Part shown: piece after piece, positions 7,957 to 15,180 of the stretch | How positions within the stretch are numbered: the stretch's first letter is position 1 | Layout of the letters: the number at the start of each line of letters is the position of its first letter | DNA from: Oligoflexia bacterium | GTDB taxonomy: Bacteria; Bdellovibrionota; UBA1018 | Reading direction: 5' to 3' | Length of the DNA stretch: 19,579 nucleotides | Assembly: GCA_903928955.1 (NCBI GenBank) | Contig: CAIYTD010000200.1 | Location: 1 to 19,579, forward strand | Notes under the pieces: generated by a model | What the model was told of the DNA's origin: nothing | The model's database searches: none | What the model saw: only the letters and a program-made list of their open reading frames with translations | Made by a program: the position numbers and the translations under genes

Positions 7957-8637
7957 TCAATAAAGTGAGAGTGCTTCTTCCAAACTAATCTGCCCGCCCT
8001 TTAGAACAGCACAACGCTTTCTGACTCTTCTCACAATTTCGCGATCATGGGTTGCCAAGACCACAGTCGCACCGCCGGCACTGGATTTTAAGAAAAGGTC
8101 CATAAGTGACCAAGTAAAATCTCGATCTTGAGCACCCGTGGGCTCATCTGCGATAATTAACTCGGGTGAACGCACCAATGCACGAGCAACCGCAACACGT
8201 TGAGCTTCACCTCCAGATAAAGTAGAAGCTAAATGATCCCGCTTGGGTTCTAGTCCCATTCGATTCAGAAGCTCACTAATTTTCCCTTTGCATTGAGCAG
8301 AAAGAACACGCTGCCCTGCCAAAGAAAGTGAAAGAGCAACATTATCAAAAACACTGAGATCTGGAATCAACCTCACATCTTGAGGGACATATCCCAAAGA
8401 CTGTCGAATCGCTCTTAAAGTAGACGCAGAAACAGTCGATAAATTATAACCAAATAATTGAATCGTTCCAGATGAAGGCCTTTCCTCAGTAGCAATGAGT
8501 CTCAAAAGAGAAGATTTACCTGCTCCACTTCCACCGACTACGTAAAGAAAATCTCCTTTTTTCAATTCCAAATTTACTTGATTTAAAATTCGCACTTGAT
8601 TCTGATACCACTTTGAGACTCCGGCTAAAACAACCAT
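7957..8637 (-). CDS. ftsE: Cell division ATP-binding protein FtsE
   Basis: This ABC ATPase powers the FtsEX complex at the division site. Motifs in order are Walker A (GGSGAGKSS), a Q-loop region (YVPQDVRL), the ABC signature (LSGGEAQRVAVARAL), Walker B (ELIIADEPTG) and the H-loop histidine (LATHD). Length, 226 residues, is typical. I place the start at the ATG at 8635-8637, because the protein then opens MVVLAGVSKWY, matching the usual FtsE N-terminus, and a GGGGGG run lies 4 bases upstream as a possible ribosome binding site. An in-frame ATG four codons earlier (8649) is the alternative and has no visible Shine-Dalgarno. It is the first gene of the minus-strand envelope operon and diverges from the tol operon. 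Confidence 0.96.
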   Translation of the reverse strand: MVVLAGVSKWYQNQVRILNQVNLELKKGDFLYVVGGSGAGKSSLLRLIATEERPSSGTIQLFGYNLSTVSASTLRAIRQSLGYVPQDVRLIPDLSVFDNVALSLSLAGQRVLSAQCKGKISELLNRMGLEPKRDHLASTLSGGEAQRVAVARALVRSPELIIADEPTGAQDRDFTWSLMDLFLKSSAGGATVVLATHDREIVRRVRKRCAVLKGGQISLEEALSLY

Positions 8638-8664
8638 ACAACCCCCCATCCATCAGAATACCAT

Positions 8665-8693
8665 TTGACATAGAACTCATAAAGTCATAAATT
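8665..8693 (+). promoter_or_regulatory. Candidate sigma-70 promoter for the CPBP-tol operon
   Basis: TTGACA (8665-8670) is a perfect -35 box. After a 17-base spacer, TAAATT (8688-8693) matches the -10 consensus at four of six positions. Transcription would begin near 8700, only a few bases before the ATG at 8706, so the leader would be very short. The perfect -35 and ideal spacing make it plausible, but it is not proven. Confidence 0.45.
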
Positions 8694-8704
8694 TACGTCA
8701 TCAA
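8676..8704 (-). promoter_or_regulatory. Candidate sigma-70 promoter for the ftsE operon
   Basis: On the minus strand TTGATG (8699-8704) and TATGAG (8676-8681) are separated by 17 bases, each matching consensus at four of six positions. It would start transcription near 8669, about 30 bases before ftsE. It interleaves with the plus-strand promoter candidate, so RNA polymerase could occupy only one at a time. Matches this weak are common in AT-rich DNA. Confidence 0.3.
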
Positions 8705-8705
8705 G

Positions 8706-9701
8706 ATGAGAGACTTCTTCATCCGATTGAATTGGACTTACCGACCGCTTGCCTTTATCTCTTTTTATGCATTTTGGATACTCATTTTCCGCCTCTTAGC
8801 GTTGAGTTGTATTGCTTACTTTACCCTCTCTCCCACTTCTCATTTTCAAGATATCACTGATGCATGGAGCGCATCTGAAGTCAGTGTCATTGGTTTATCT
8901 GCTCTCCTCTTTGTGAGTCTACTCTGCGGACTCTATCCGCTCACTTCAACATCCCTTTCTGAAGTCATCACCAGAAAAAGTATCGAAAGAGGGTTTTTGC
9001 CAGGTTTTATTCAAGGGGCATTTTTTGCTGGAGGTATTGTTCTCGCTTTTTTACTCAGTGGAGTTTATCGATACCTCGGATATTTTATTCAACTCAATGA
9101 AGCGCCCTTAGAAATCATAAACATTATCCTCCGAATGACAGCCCTAGTCACACTCGTTTTTTGTGAAGAATTTATATTTAGATATAAGCTGCGAAAATTC
9201 CTGAGTCAGCATCTCCCTGAGAAAATAGCAGTTCATATAGTGGCAGGTTGTTATTGCTTGGTTAAAATATTACAATTTGATTTAGGAATCATGCATTTTT
9301 TTACGCTTTATTTAGTTTCTCTATCGCTTTTTTATCGGTCTCCAGATAGCAGTCAATTTGCAAAAAGCGCTGGCTTCTGGGCAGCCATCCTCATTATTTT
9401 TCAACCAATTCTGAGTTTGCCTATTTTCGGCAATGACTTCTCAGGTATACTATTAGTGAAGTATCAACCGATCGCTAAAATAGAAGACCCTACAGACCCT
9501 TCTCATTCGGTCATTCGCTTCCTAACCGGAGGTCTAGGTGGTCCTATTTCTAGCTTTACTTTTCAGCTCCTCTTGATTCTAGATATCTGTCGCAGTATTT
9601 TCAGACAGAAAAAGCAAGAAAGGTTAGCCTTATGTCTCCACACATCAACCCAGCTGGCATCATCGAACTTATTACCCAATCAGGATGGGTTGCTAAGCTA
9701 G
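8706..9701 (+). CDS. Polytopic membrane protein, divergent CPBP/Abi-type (active site incomplete)
   Basis: This 331-residue integral membrane protein has about seven or eight hydrophobic segments. Residues 154-159 (EEFIFR) match CPBP motif 1, EExxxR, of the Rce1/Abi-like intramembrane protease family. The surrounding layout, including the later HFFTLYLVSLSLFYRS segment and a GGLGGPISS tail motif, also suggests that family. However, the expected FxxxH motif reads Y182..K186 and no HxxxN/H motif is visible near 223. The protein thus lacks the histidines thought to bind metal and is probably not a protease. It starts six bases or so after a candidate promoter. Its last 70 bases overlap the start of tolQ in another frame, and the tail after about residue 300 is polar and may be dispensable. 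Co-expression with tol suggests an envelope role; the actual function is unknown. Confidence 0.75.
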   Translation: MRDFFIRLNWTYRPLAFISFYAFWILIFRLLALSCIAYFTLSPTSHFQDITDAWSASEVSVIGLSALLFVSLLCGLYPLTSTSLSEVITRKSIERGFLPGFIQGAFFAGGIVLAFLLSGVYRYLGYFIQLNEAPLEIINIILRMTALVTLVFCEEFIFRYKLRKFLSQHLPEKIAVHIVAGCYCLVKILQFDLGIMHFFTLYLVSLSLFYRSPDSSQFAKSAGFWAAILIIFQPILSLPIFGNDFSGILLVKYQPIAKIEDPTDPSHSVIRFLTGGLGGPISSFTFQLLLILDICRSIFRQKKQERLALCLHTSTQLASSNLLPNQDGLLS

Positions 9702-10330
9702 TTTTAATTTTTCTATTGAGTGCGTCACTCTTTTGCTGGGCAATTATCATCTCTAAATGGCGCACTCTTTCTCTCGCACAAAAACAGGATGAGAAATTTT
9801 TAGCTCTATTCTGGAAGGGAAAAAGCATTGAAGAAATCGTAAATAATTGTGAAAATCTTCCAAACTCTCCGATTGCCTCTATCTTTAAATACGGAGTGAA
9901 AGAGCTGAGAAAAATTTCAGGAGTAGATAACAATAATCCTTCCCAATCAGAAAGAATTGAAAATATCTGTAGGGCTCTCAGCCGAGCAGCAAGTCATGAA
10001 GTCTCTAGCTTAGAAAAAAATGTGCCCTGGCTTGCAACCACCGCAAGTGCGGCTCCCTTTATTGGACTTTTTGGAACAGTATGGGGAATTATGAACTCCT
10101 TTCAAAGCATTGGCGCGACAGGAGCAGCTAACCTGGCAGTTGTTGCTCCTGGAATTTCAGAAGCCCTCATTACAACAGCAACCGGAATAGCAACTGCAAT
10201 CCCAGCCGTAATAGCTTATAACTATTTTGCAGGACAAATCAAAAAAGTTGCAGTGGATATGGAATGCTTCTCACAAGACTTTATTAATATTATTCAAAGG
10301 AGTTTTATGAGCGGAAAAAAAGGGAACTAA
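9632..10330 (+). CDS. tolQ: TolQ (MotA/TolQ/ExbB family proton channel subunit)
   Basis: This 232-residue inner-membrane protein forms, with TolR, the proton-driven motor of the Tol system that pulls the outer membrane inward at division. There are three membrane spans: TM1 about 20-41, TM2 about 134-156 and TM3 about 174-199. TM2 and TM3 carry family signatures (APFIGLFGTVWGIM; ISEALITTATGIATAIPA), with threonines (T149, T181/T182) placed like those lining the ion path. The start at 9632 gives the usual MSP... N-terminus with an AAAGG ribosome site. It lies inside the end of the upstream membrane-protein gene, so coupling is likely. ExbB is the alternative name, but the neighbouring tolB favours TolQ. 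One base separates its stop from tolR. Confidence 0.94.
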   Translation: MSPHINPAGIIELITQSGWVAKLVLIFLLSASLFCWAIIISKWRTLSLAQKQDEKFLALFWKGKSIEEIVNNCENLPNSPIASIFKYGVKELRKISGVDNNNPSQSERIENICRALSRAASHEVSSLEKNVPWLATTASAAPFIGLFGTVWGIMNSFQSIGATGAANLAVVAPGISEALITTATGIATAIPAVIAYNYFAGQIKKVAVDMECFSQDFINIIQRSFMSGKKGN

Positions 10331-10331
10331 A

Positions 10332-10763
10332 ATGGCATTCCATCCTCCATCACAAGGTAAAGGATTAGTGACACTTGCTGAAATCAATGTAACGCCTTTA
10401 GTCGATGTCATGCTTGTATTACTCATAGTATTCATGATTTCAGCTCCTTTAATGCAACAAGGGGTACAAGTAGATCTACCCAAAGCGAATGCCGGGAGCC
10501 TGAGTGAAACTCCAGAACAAATGGTATTAAGCATCAACAAATCTCGGCAAATATCGATTGCCGAACATATGATTACTCAAGGGAGTCTTTTCAAAAGATT
10601 GGAAGCCATTGTTGCTGTGAAATCAAATATTGAAGTAGTCATTCAAGCAGATCAAACTCTTCCTTATGGAGTCGTTGCGCAACTGATGGCTGAAGTCAAA
10701 AGAGCAGGAATTAGCCGCGTTGGCCTAGTCACTCAACCGGGCGAAAATCTTTCTCAATTATGA
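10332..10763 (+). CDS. tolR: TolR (ExbD/TolR family)
   Basis: This 143-residue single-span inner-membrane protein is the partner of TolQ. Residues 17-40 contain the family signature EINVTPLVDVMLVLLIVFM, with D25 as the membrane aspartate that carries protons in the motor. The periplasmic part (about 45-143) ends with the usual dimer-forming fold (VVIQADQTLPYGVVAQLMAEVKRAGI). Length and motif order are normal. It starts one base after tolQ ends, and its stop overlaps the next gene's start by 4 bases (ATGA), so all three are tightly coupled. Confidence 0.95.
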   Translation: MAFHPPSQGKGLVTLAEINVTPLVDVMLVLLIVFMISAPLMQQGVQVDLPKANAGSLSETPEQMVLSINKSRQISIAEHMITQGSLFKRLEAIVAVKSNIEVVIQADQTLPYGVVAQLMAEVKRAGISRVGLVTQPGENLSQL

Positions 10764-11488
10764 ACGAAAGTTCACTCGAAATCAAAACAGGGTTCAAATG
10801 GTCACTTATTGGGCACTTCCTCCTGATTGGAATCGTGCTGATTCAGTGCATTGTATTTCACCAAAAGACACCACCCTATATTCCAACACTAAAAGTAGAC
10901 CTTGTTGCGCTACCTGATGTGCTCAAGAAAGATTTAACCCTCGAGCAAACCAAGAATGAGATTAATGACCTCTTAAAAAAAGAAGAAAGCAAAAAAGAAA
11001 AGACTTCCCAGCAAAAAATAAGTTCTCCAGACTCTCTAAAAGTCAAGAATAGAGTGGAAATCAAAAATAAATCTGCCTTAGAAAGAATCAAAGCGCTAGC
11101 AAAAATTCCAGAGGACCACCCAAAAAGCGACCGCCGTTCCTATCAAAAACTCATCCAAGGAAATCATATCTCTTTAGGCTCGAGTCTTTCAGGCGAAGCC
11201 AAAGAAGCCCAAGTAACTCACTATCACGATTTCTTACTCCATCAATTACAGGAACACTGGACACTTCCCACATGGATTGATCGACAAGATTTTTCAGCGC
11301 GAGTAGAAATCTATATCGACCACAAAGGAAACGTCCAAAAACTTCACTTTTTAAAATCTTCCGGAAACTTAAAATTTGATGAAGCTGTAAAACGAGCCAT
11401 CCACGAAAGTGAACCGTTTCCCCCTCCTCCAGCAGAACTTCAAAGCACCCTTCTCTCGGATGGAATTTTATTTGGCTTTCCGTTATAG
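10760..11488 (+). CDS. tolA: TolA/TonB-like periplasm-spanning energy transducer
   Basis: This 242-residue protein has one membrane anchor (about 14-34) and a Lys/Glu/Ser-rich, probably helical or extended region (about 55-130). The C-terminal domain (about 150-242) is of TolA/TonB type (FLLHQLQEHWTLP; SARVEIYIDHKGNVQ; SGNLKFDEAVKRAI; PFPPPPAEL). It links the TolQR motor to periplasmic or outer-membrane partners. The central spacer is much shorter than that of Escherichia coli TolA and closer to TonB in size. Position between tolR and tolB argues for the TolA role. It overlaps tolR by 4 bases and ends 10 bases before the chosen tolB start. A TonB function cannot be excluded from sequence alone. 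Confidence 0.88.
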   Translation: MNESSLEIKTGFKWSLIGHFLLIGIVLIQCIVFHQKTPPYIPTLKVDLVALPDVLKKDLTLEQTKNEINDLLKKEESKKEKTSQQKISSPDSLKVKNRVEIKNKSALERIKALAKIPEDHPKSDRRSYQKLIQGNHISLGSSLSGEAKEAQVTHYHDFLLHQLQEHWTLPTWIDRQDFSARVEIYIDHKGNVQKLHFLKSSGNLKFDEAVKRAIHESEPFPPPPAELQSTLLSDGILFGFPL

Positions 11489-11498
11489 TGGATACCAA

Positions 11499-12893
11499 AT
11501 GAATTCAGAATGGCGCAATCAATTCTTATCGACTCTCCTCCTCTCGATCATCTGTTTGTCCTTCTGGCTTTCGCCGTTGGCCAAAGCTTCTGAAAAAGTT
11601 TACCTCCCCGTTGGAAAAGCACGCACGAAAAAAACCGTTCTTGCTTTTCCAGAAATTCGACTCAAGAACTCAATCGGCTTACCTAAGAGTTCGACTCTCT
11701 CCAGCTTGTCTAAAACTCTTTCAGAGACTATTTTGAAAGATTTAAATTTCATGGATTTATTTCGATTTTTGGAATCCTCTGCCTTTATTGAAAACCCTTC
11801 ACAAGGTGGAATGACCCTGGATCAATTTAAGCTCTCCGACTGGACCACCCTGGGTGTTGAATTCCTCATCAAATCAGAAGTATCGATGGATACTCATCAA
11901 AACCTTATTTTTGAAGTCCATCTCTACGATACGTTTGGAGCAAAACAAGTTTTAGCAAAACGCTACTTAGCATCGATGCAGGAAGTAAAAGCTATTGCTC
12001 ATAGTTTTGCAAATGATGTCGTACAAACACTCACAGGGATTCCTGGAATTTTTCAAACAAAAATAGCAATGTCTTGTGATCATTCAGGAAAAAAAGAAAT
12101 TTACATGATGAATTACGATGGAACCGAAGTGAAACAAATCACTCATCATCGATCTATTGCATTTGCACCAGCATGGAGTCCAGACGGCAGTCGAATTGCC
12201 TATTCTCTTTTCACTCGACATTCCAATAATATAAAAAATATTGATTTATATGAATTTAACTTTACGACAAATACGGTACGGATGCTTTCTGGCCGTCAAG
12301 GAATCAACAGTGGAGCAGCCTATTCTCCTGACGGAAAAAGCATCGCTATGACTCTTAGCTATCTAGGAAATCCAGAAATCTTCTTGCTTAACCTAGATTC
12401 TAAATCATTAGTTAAAATGACAAAATCATTTGGATTTGATGTAGACCCCGCATGGGACACCAGTGGGAAAAAAATGGCCTTTGTTTCTTCAAGAACCGGC
12501 ATGCCTATGATTTTTACAATGAATGTTGAAGACAAAAGTGTTCAAAGGCTCACTTATGCGGGAAGATATAATGCTACTCCAACATGGTCTTCACAAAAAA
12601 ATAAAATTGGCTTCGCTGGCTGGATTGATAAAAGTTTTGATATTTTTATCATGAATGCCGATGGTACTAATATAGAAAGAATTACTAAGAACCAAGGAAA
12701 TAACGAAGATCCTTTTTTTAGCCCAGATGGAAATTTCTTGGTTTTTAGTTCAAATAGAACCGGACAGAAAAACATTTATCTTATGAACATTGATGGAACA
12801 TTTGTAAAAAGATTAACTTATGGATTGGGTAACTGCGTTAGCCCCAAGTGGTCAAACCCACCCGTTGCAAATATTTCAAATGTTCAGCATTAG
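11499..12893 (+). CDS. tolB: Tol-Pal system beta-propeller protein TolB
   Basis: This 464-residue periplasmic protein follows a Sec signal peptide ending LAKA before SEKVYLP (about residue 30). The N-terminal TolB domain (about 31-180) is followed by a beta-propeller built from PD40/WD40-like repeats, each with a W/Y-SPDG-type motif: AWSPDGSRIAYS, AYSPDGKSIAMT, AWDTSGKKMAFV, TWSSQKNKIGFA and FFSPDGNFLVFS. TolB binds Pal and TolA and releases Pal from peptidoglycan. The frame is open from an ATG at 11409, but that start would sit well inside tolA and hide the signal peptide. The ATG at 11499, 10 bases after tolA, is clearly better. The pal gene, normally next, is absent here. Confidence 0.95.
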   Translation: MNSEWRNQFLSTLLLSIICLSFWLSPLAKASEKVYLPVGKARTKKTVLAFPEIRLKNSIGLPKSSTLSSLSKTLSETILKDLNFMDLFRFLESSAFIENPSQGGMTLDQFKLSDWTTLGVEFLIKSEVSMDTHQNLIFEVHLYDTFGAKQVLAKRYLASMQEVKAIAHSFANDVVQTLTGIPGIFQTKIAMSCDHSGKKEIYMMNYDGTEVKQITHHRSIAFAPAWSPDGSRIAYSLFTRHSNNIKNIDLYEFNFTTNTVRMLSGRQGINSGAAYSPDGKSIAMTLSYLGNPEIFLLNLDSKSLVKMTKSFGFDVDPAWDTSGKKMAFVSSRTGMPMIFTMNVEDKSVQRLTYAGRYNATPTWSSQKNKIGFAGWIDKSFDIFIMNADGTNIERITKNQGNNEDPFFSPDGNFLVFSSNRTGQKNIYLMNIDGTFVKRLTYGLGNCVSPKWSNPPVANISNVQH

Positions 12894-12902
12894 GAACTAT
12901 TT

Positions 12903-13256
12903 ATGGAACTCTACCACAAGGATATAAAAGCCCTCCAACCCGACACCCCCAGAGAAATTGATGAACGCCTACGGCGCCGCTATTTAGATCGCTTAGGTCA
13001 ACGCGTTAAAAAACTGCGAAAACTCTTAATTGAAAGGAACTGGGAGAATCTCCGATCGGAGTGCGGTCAACTTGCAGTCAGTGGCGAAACGTTTGGATTC
13101 GAACGGCTGACGCTCCTTGCAATCGGTGCTCAAGAATCTATTCCGCAAGGAAAAATTTCTAAAGCCGCAACGCCTTCCAAAGCAAAGCAAACAGCCGAAG
13201 CACTGATTGCCACCATTGATAGTATACTCATGGAACACACCGTTTCGAGAGTTTAG
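12903..13256 (+). CDS. Small protein resembling an HPt domain without the phospho-histidine
   Basis: This 117-residue soluble protein has no signal peptide. Residues about 32-80 follow the pattern of a histidine phosphotransfer helix bundle: a helix LRKLLIERNWENL, then CGQLAVSGETFGFERL. The latter aligns by eye with the HPt core AHxLKGSAxxFGFxxL, but glycine (G55) sits where the phospho-accepting histidine belongs. The flanks are a charged N-terminal helix and an alanine-rich linker leading into a last helix (about 95-112). It starts 9 bases after tolB with an AGGA ribosome site, so it is the last gene of the tol operon, where pal or cpoB would be expected. The HPt relation is my inference; the reading frame itself is well supported by position. 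A histidine-less HPt-like bundle could serve as a protein-binding module. Confidence 0.72.
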   Translation: MELYHKDIKALQPDTPREIDERLRRRYLDRLGQRVKKLRKLLIERNWENLRSECGQLAVSGETFGFERLTLLAIGAQESIPQGKISKAATPSKAKQTAEALIATIDSILMEHTVSRV

Positions 13257-13268
13257 ACCAACTGAGGA

Positions 13269-15053
13269 TTAGGGGATTCCTTTTTCTTCAACCTGACCCG
13301 GGGTTCCCAAAAAGCGAAAAACTTCACCCAATTCCTGTTGAGCCACTCGACGCCTTCCTTTTAAGTCGGATCCGGTTTCCAAAACACTGGAGTAAAGGTG
13401 AGCATACCAAAAATAATTTCTAGCAATGGAAGCAACATATTCCCGCGTTTCTTTAAATGGAATCAAGTCAAGAAACAAAATTCTATTCTTCACCGGATAT
13501 CTCACTAGCCATTGATCTACCCGACGGGGTCCTGCATTGTATGCAGCCAATGCTAATTCGGCGTCTCCACCAAATCGTTCCAAAAGCCCCGCAAAATACT
13601 TCGAACCTATCTTCAGATTAAATGCAGGTTCAAAGAGTCTATCGTATTTTTTAATCCGCTCAAATCGACGCGCGGTAGCAGGCATAACCTGCATCAAACC
13701 GATTGCCCCAGCAGAACTGCGTGCCCTGGAATTGAAAGCACTTTCTTGGCGAATCAAAGAAAGCAAAAGTTTTGCGTCCATTTCATTCTGCCTGAGAGCA
13801 TTTCCTTGAACTGGATTCTTTGGAAAATAGACTTTTAAAGAAGATTTAGAAATAAGCTCCGGATTCTCTCGGAATACCTTACTCAACAATCTGAAATTTT
13901 TAATGTGATAGTTGAAACGACTATAAAGTACACCCATATAAAGACGGAATTTTGGCTCAGTTTTATCTACCTCATTCTGAATGCGATCCATGAGCTCCTG
14001 AGCAAGTTGAACCTCTTGAATAGCCCATAAAGCCTCAATAACTCTTACTTTTTCATTTAGATGGGGATTTTTTTCTGTTCGAAATAAAATCTTAGAATCT
14101 GATTTCAAAGTCAGCGGTAATTTTTGAAAGACATTCTCCTTTTGAACTAACAGAGTATGAAAATTAAAAGGATATTTTTCAACAAGCTGCCTTCTCGACT
14201 GCTCCCCTAAAGGAGAAGCTCCTTGACATTGGATTTTCCAAAATAGTGCTCGAGATCGATAATCTATATTCGTAGAACGTGTTGCCAAATCATTCAGATA
14301 AGGAAGGGCAACTTTGCACTGCTCCTTTGCAATATAAAATAAACTCAACCGATATTTTGCTCGACTCGCATTCTCACTATCACCACAAGATGCTGCTTTT
14401 TCATAAAGCTTCATGACTGCTGTCTGGACTGTCAAATCAGGAAGAAATTCCTCAAGTTTAGTGGCAAGCATTTGATTCAATGCTGTATTTTTACAGGAAG
14501 ACAAAGAAATCGATTGAGATACAAGCCTTTGAAGATGGGAGTAAACATTTTCGTTACGAAGAACAGCTCGAACCTCAGACTCTGATGTGGAAGAAAGGCG
14601 TTCGACATTGCCATTCTGAATCCAGGAACGAATTTCATAACGATTATGCATCGATTTTAAAATAGCTAAAAGAGAAGAAGGTGAACTATGATCTACTTCT
14701 TTACGATCAAAATCCTTCAAAACAATACAAAATGGCTTGAGCTTCGAATTTTTCTCACATAAACGAAAAGCCTTTTCTCGGACACTTGCATATCGCCAAT
14801 CCAGTCTAGTCCGAGCAAACCACTGGGCATTCTGCTTCATCCCAACTTGATTTTGAGCAGATTCGAAGCTGAGACCCGTTAAATTACGTTTCAGCGTATC
14901 TTGCAAAGAATGTCCATTACTTTCCTCTTCGCTCAAATCTTCAATTTTTACTTGTGGTGTAATATTTGAATCAGCCCTGAAACAAGTAAAAAAATGAAAG
15001 AAAAATAAAAGAAAAAAAATTTTGTAGAAACGAGTCGAAATACTGTTCCACAT
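13269..15053 (-). CDS. slt: Soluble-type lytic murein transglycosylase (Slt family)
   Basis: This is a periplasmic enzyme that cleaves the MurNAc-GlcNAc bond of peptidoglycan with 1,6-anhydro ring formation. With the start used here it has 594 residues: a very Phe-rich signal segment (FFLLFFFHFF), a long alpha-helical repeat region typical of Slt70 superhelices, and a C-terminal goose-lysozyme-like domain. Catalytic motifs are RQESAFN (Glu437, counted from this start), GLMQVMPATA and AAYNAG. I prefer the ATG at 15053, which puts the hydrophobic signal near the N-terminus. A GTG at 15092 is in frame and adds 13 basic/polar residues. Neither has a clear Shine-Dalgarno. It is convergent with the tol operon, its stop 12 bases from the HPt-like gene, and divergent from the thiolase gene. 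Confidence 0.93.
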   Translation of the reverse strand: MWNSISTRFYKIFFLLFFFHFFTCFRADSNITPQVKIEDLSEEESNGHSLQDTLKRNLTGLSFESAQNQVGMKQNAQWFARTRLDWRYASVREKAFRLCEKNSKLKPFCIVLKDFDRKEVDHSSPSSLLAILKSMHNRYEIRSWIQNGNVERLSSTSESEVRAVLRNENVYSHLQRLVSQSISLSSCKNTALNQMLATKLEEFLPDLTVQTAVMKLYEKAASCGDSENASRAKYRLSLFYIAKEQCKVALPYLNDLATRSTNIDYRSRALFWKIQCQGASPLGEQSRRQLVEKYPFNFHTLLVQKENVFQKLPLTLKSDSKILFRTEKNPHLNEKVRVIEALWAIQEVQLAQELMDRIQNEVDKTEPKFRLYMGVLYSRFNYHIKNFRLLSKVFRENPELISKSSLKVYFPKNPVQGNALRQNEMDAKLLLSLIRQESAFNSRARSSAGAIGLMQVMPATARRFERIKKYDRLFEPAFNLKIGSKYFAGLLERFGGDAELALAAYNAGPRRVDQWLVRYPVKNRILFLDLIPFKETREYVASIARNYFWYAHLYSSVLETGSDLKGRRRVAQQELGEVFRFLGTPGQVEEKGIP

Positions 15054-15129
15054 ATCTATTTTTTTAACATAACGAAGTTGCCTAGAATACACTCTTTTAT
15101 GCGAAAAATTATTTTTAAAGATTGAATGG

Positions 15130-15157
15130 TTGCCTCAACTCAGAAACTTGTTATATC
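15130..15157 (+). promoter_or_regulatory. Candidate sigma-70 promoter for the thiolase gene
   Basis: TTGCCT (15130-15135) and TATATC (15152-15157) are separated by 16 bases, each matching consensus at four of six positions. The start point would be near 15164, followed at once by a strong ribosome binding site AAGGAG (15167-15172), 8 bases before the ATG. It lies in the divergent slt-thiolase gap, and no -24/-12 sigma-54 site is obvious there. Confidence 0.4.
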
Positions 15158-15180
15158 CATCCTCTTAAGGAGAATTTTTT

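Noticed and set aside
9601..9933. 110-residue minus-strand frame over the tolQ start
   Set aside because: Antisense to conserved tolQ and the end of the preceding gene; no start signals or family features.
11409..11498. Upstream ATG extension of tolB
   Set aside because: It overlaps the tolA coding end by 80 bases and buries the signal peptide; the ATG at 11499 gives a normal TolB N-terminus.
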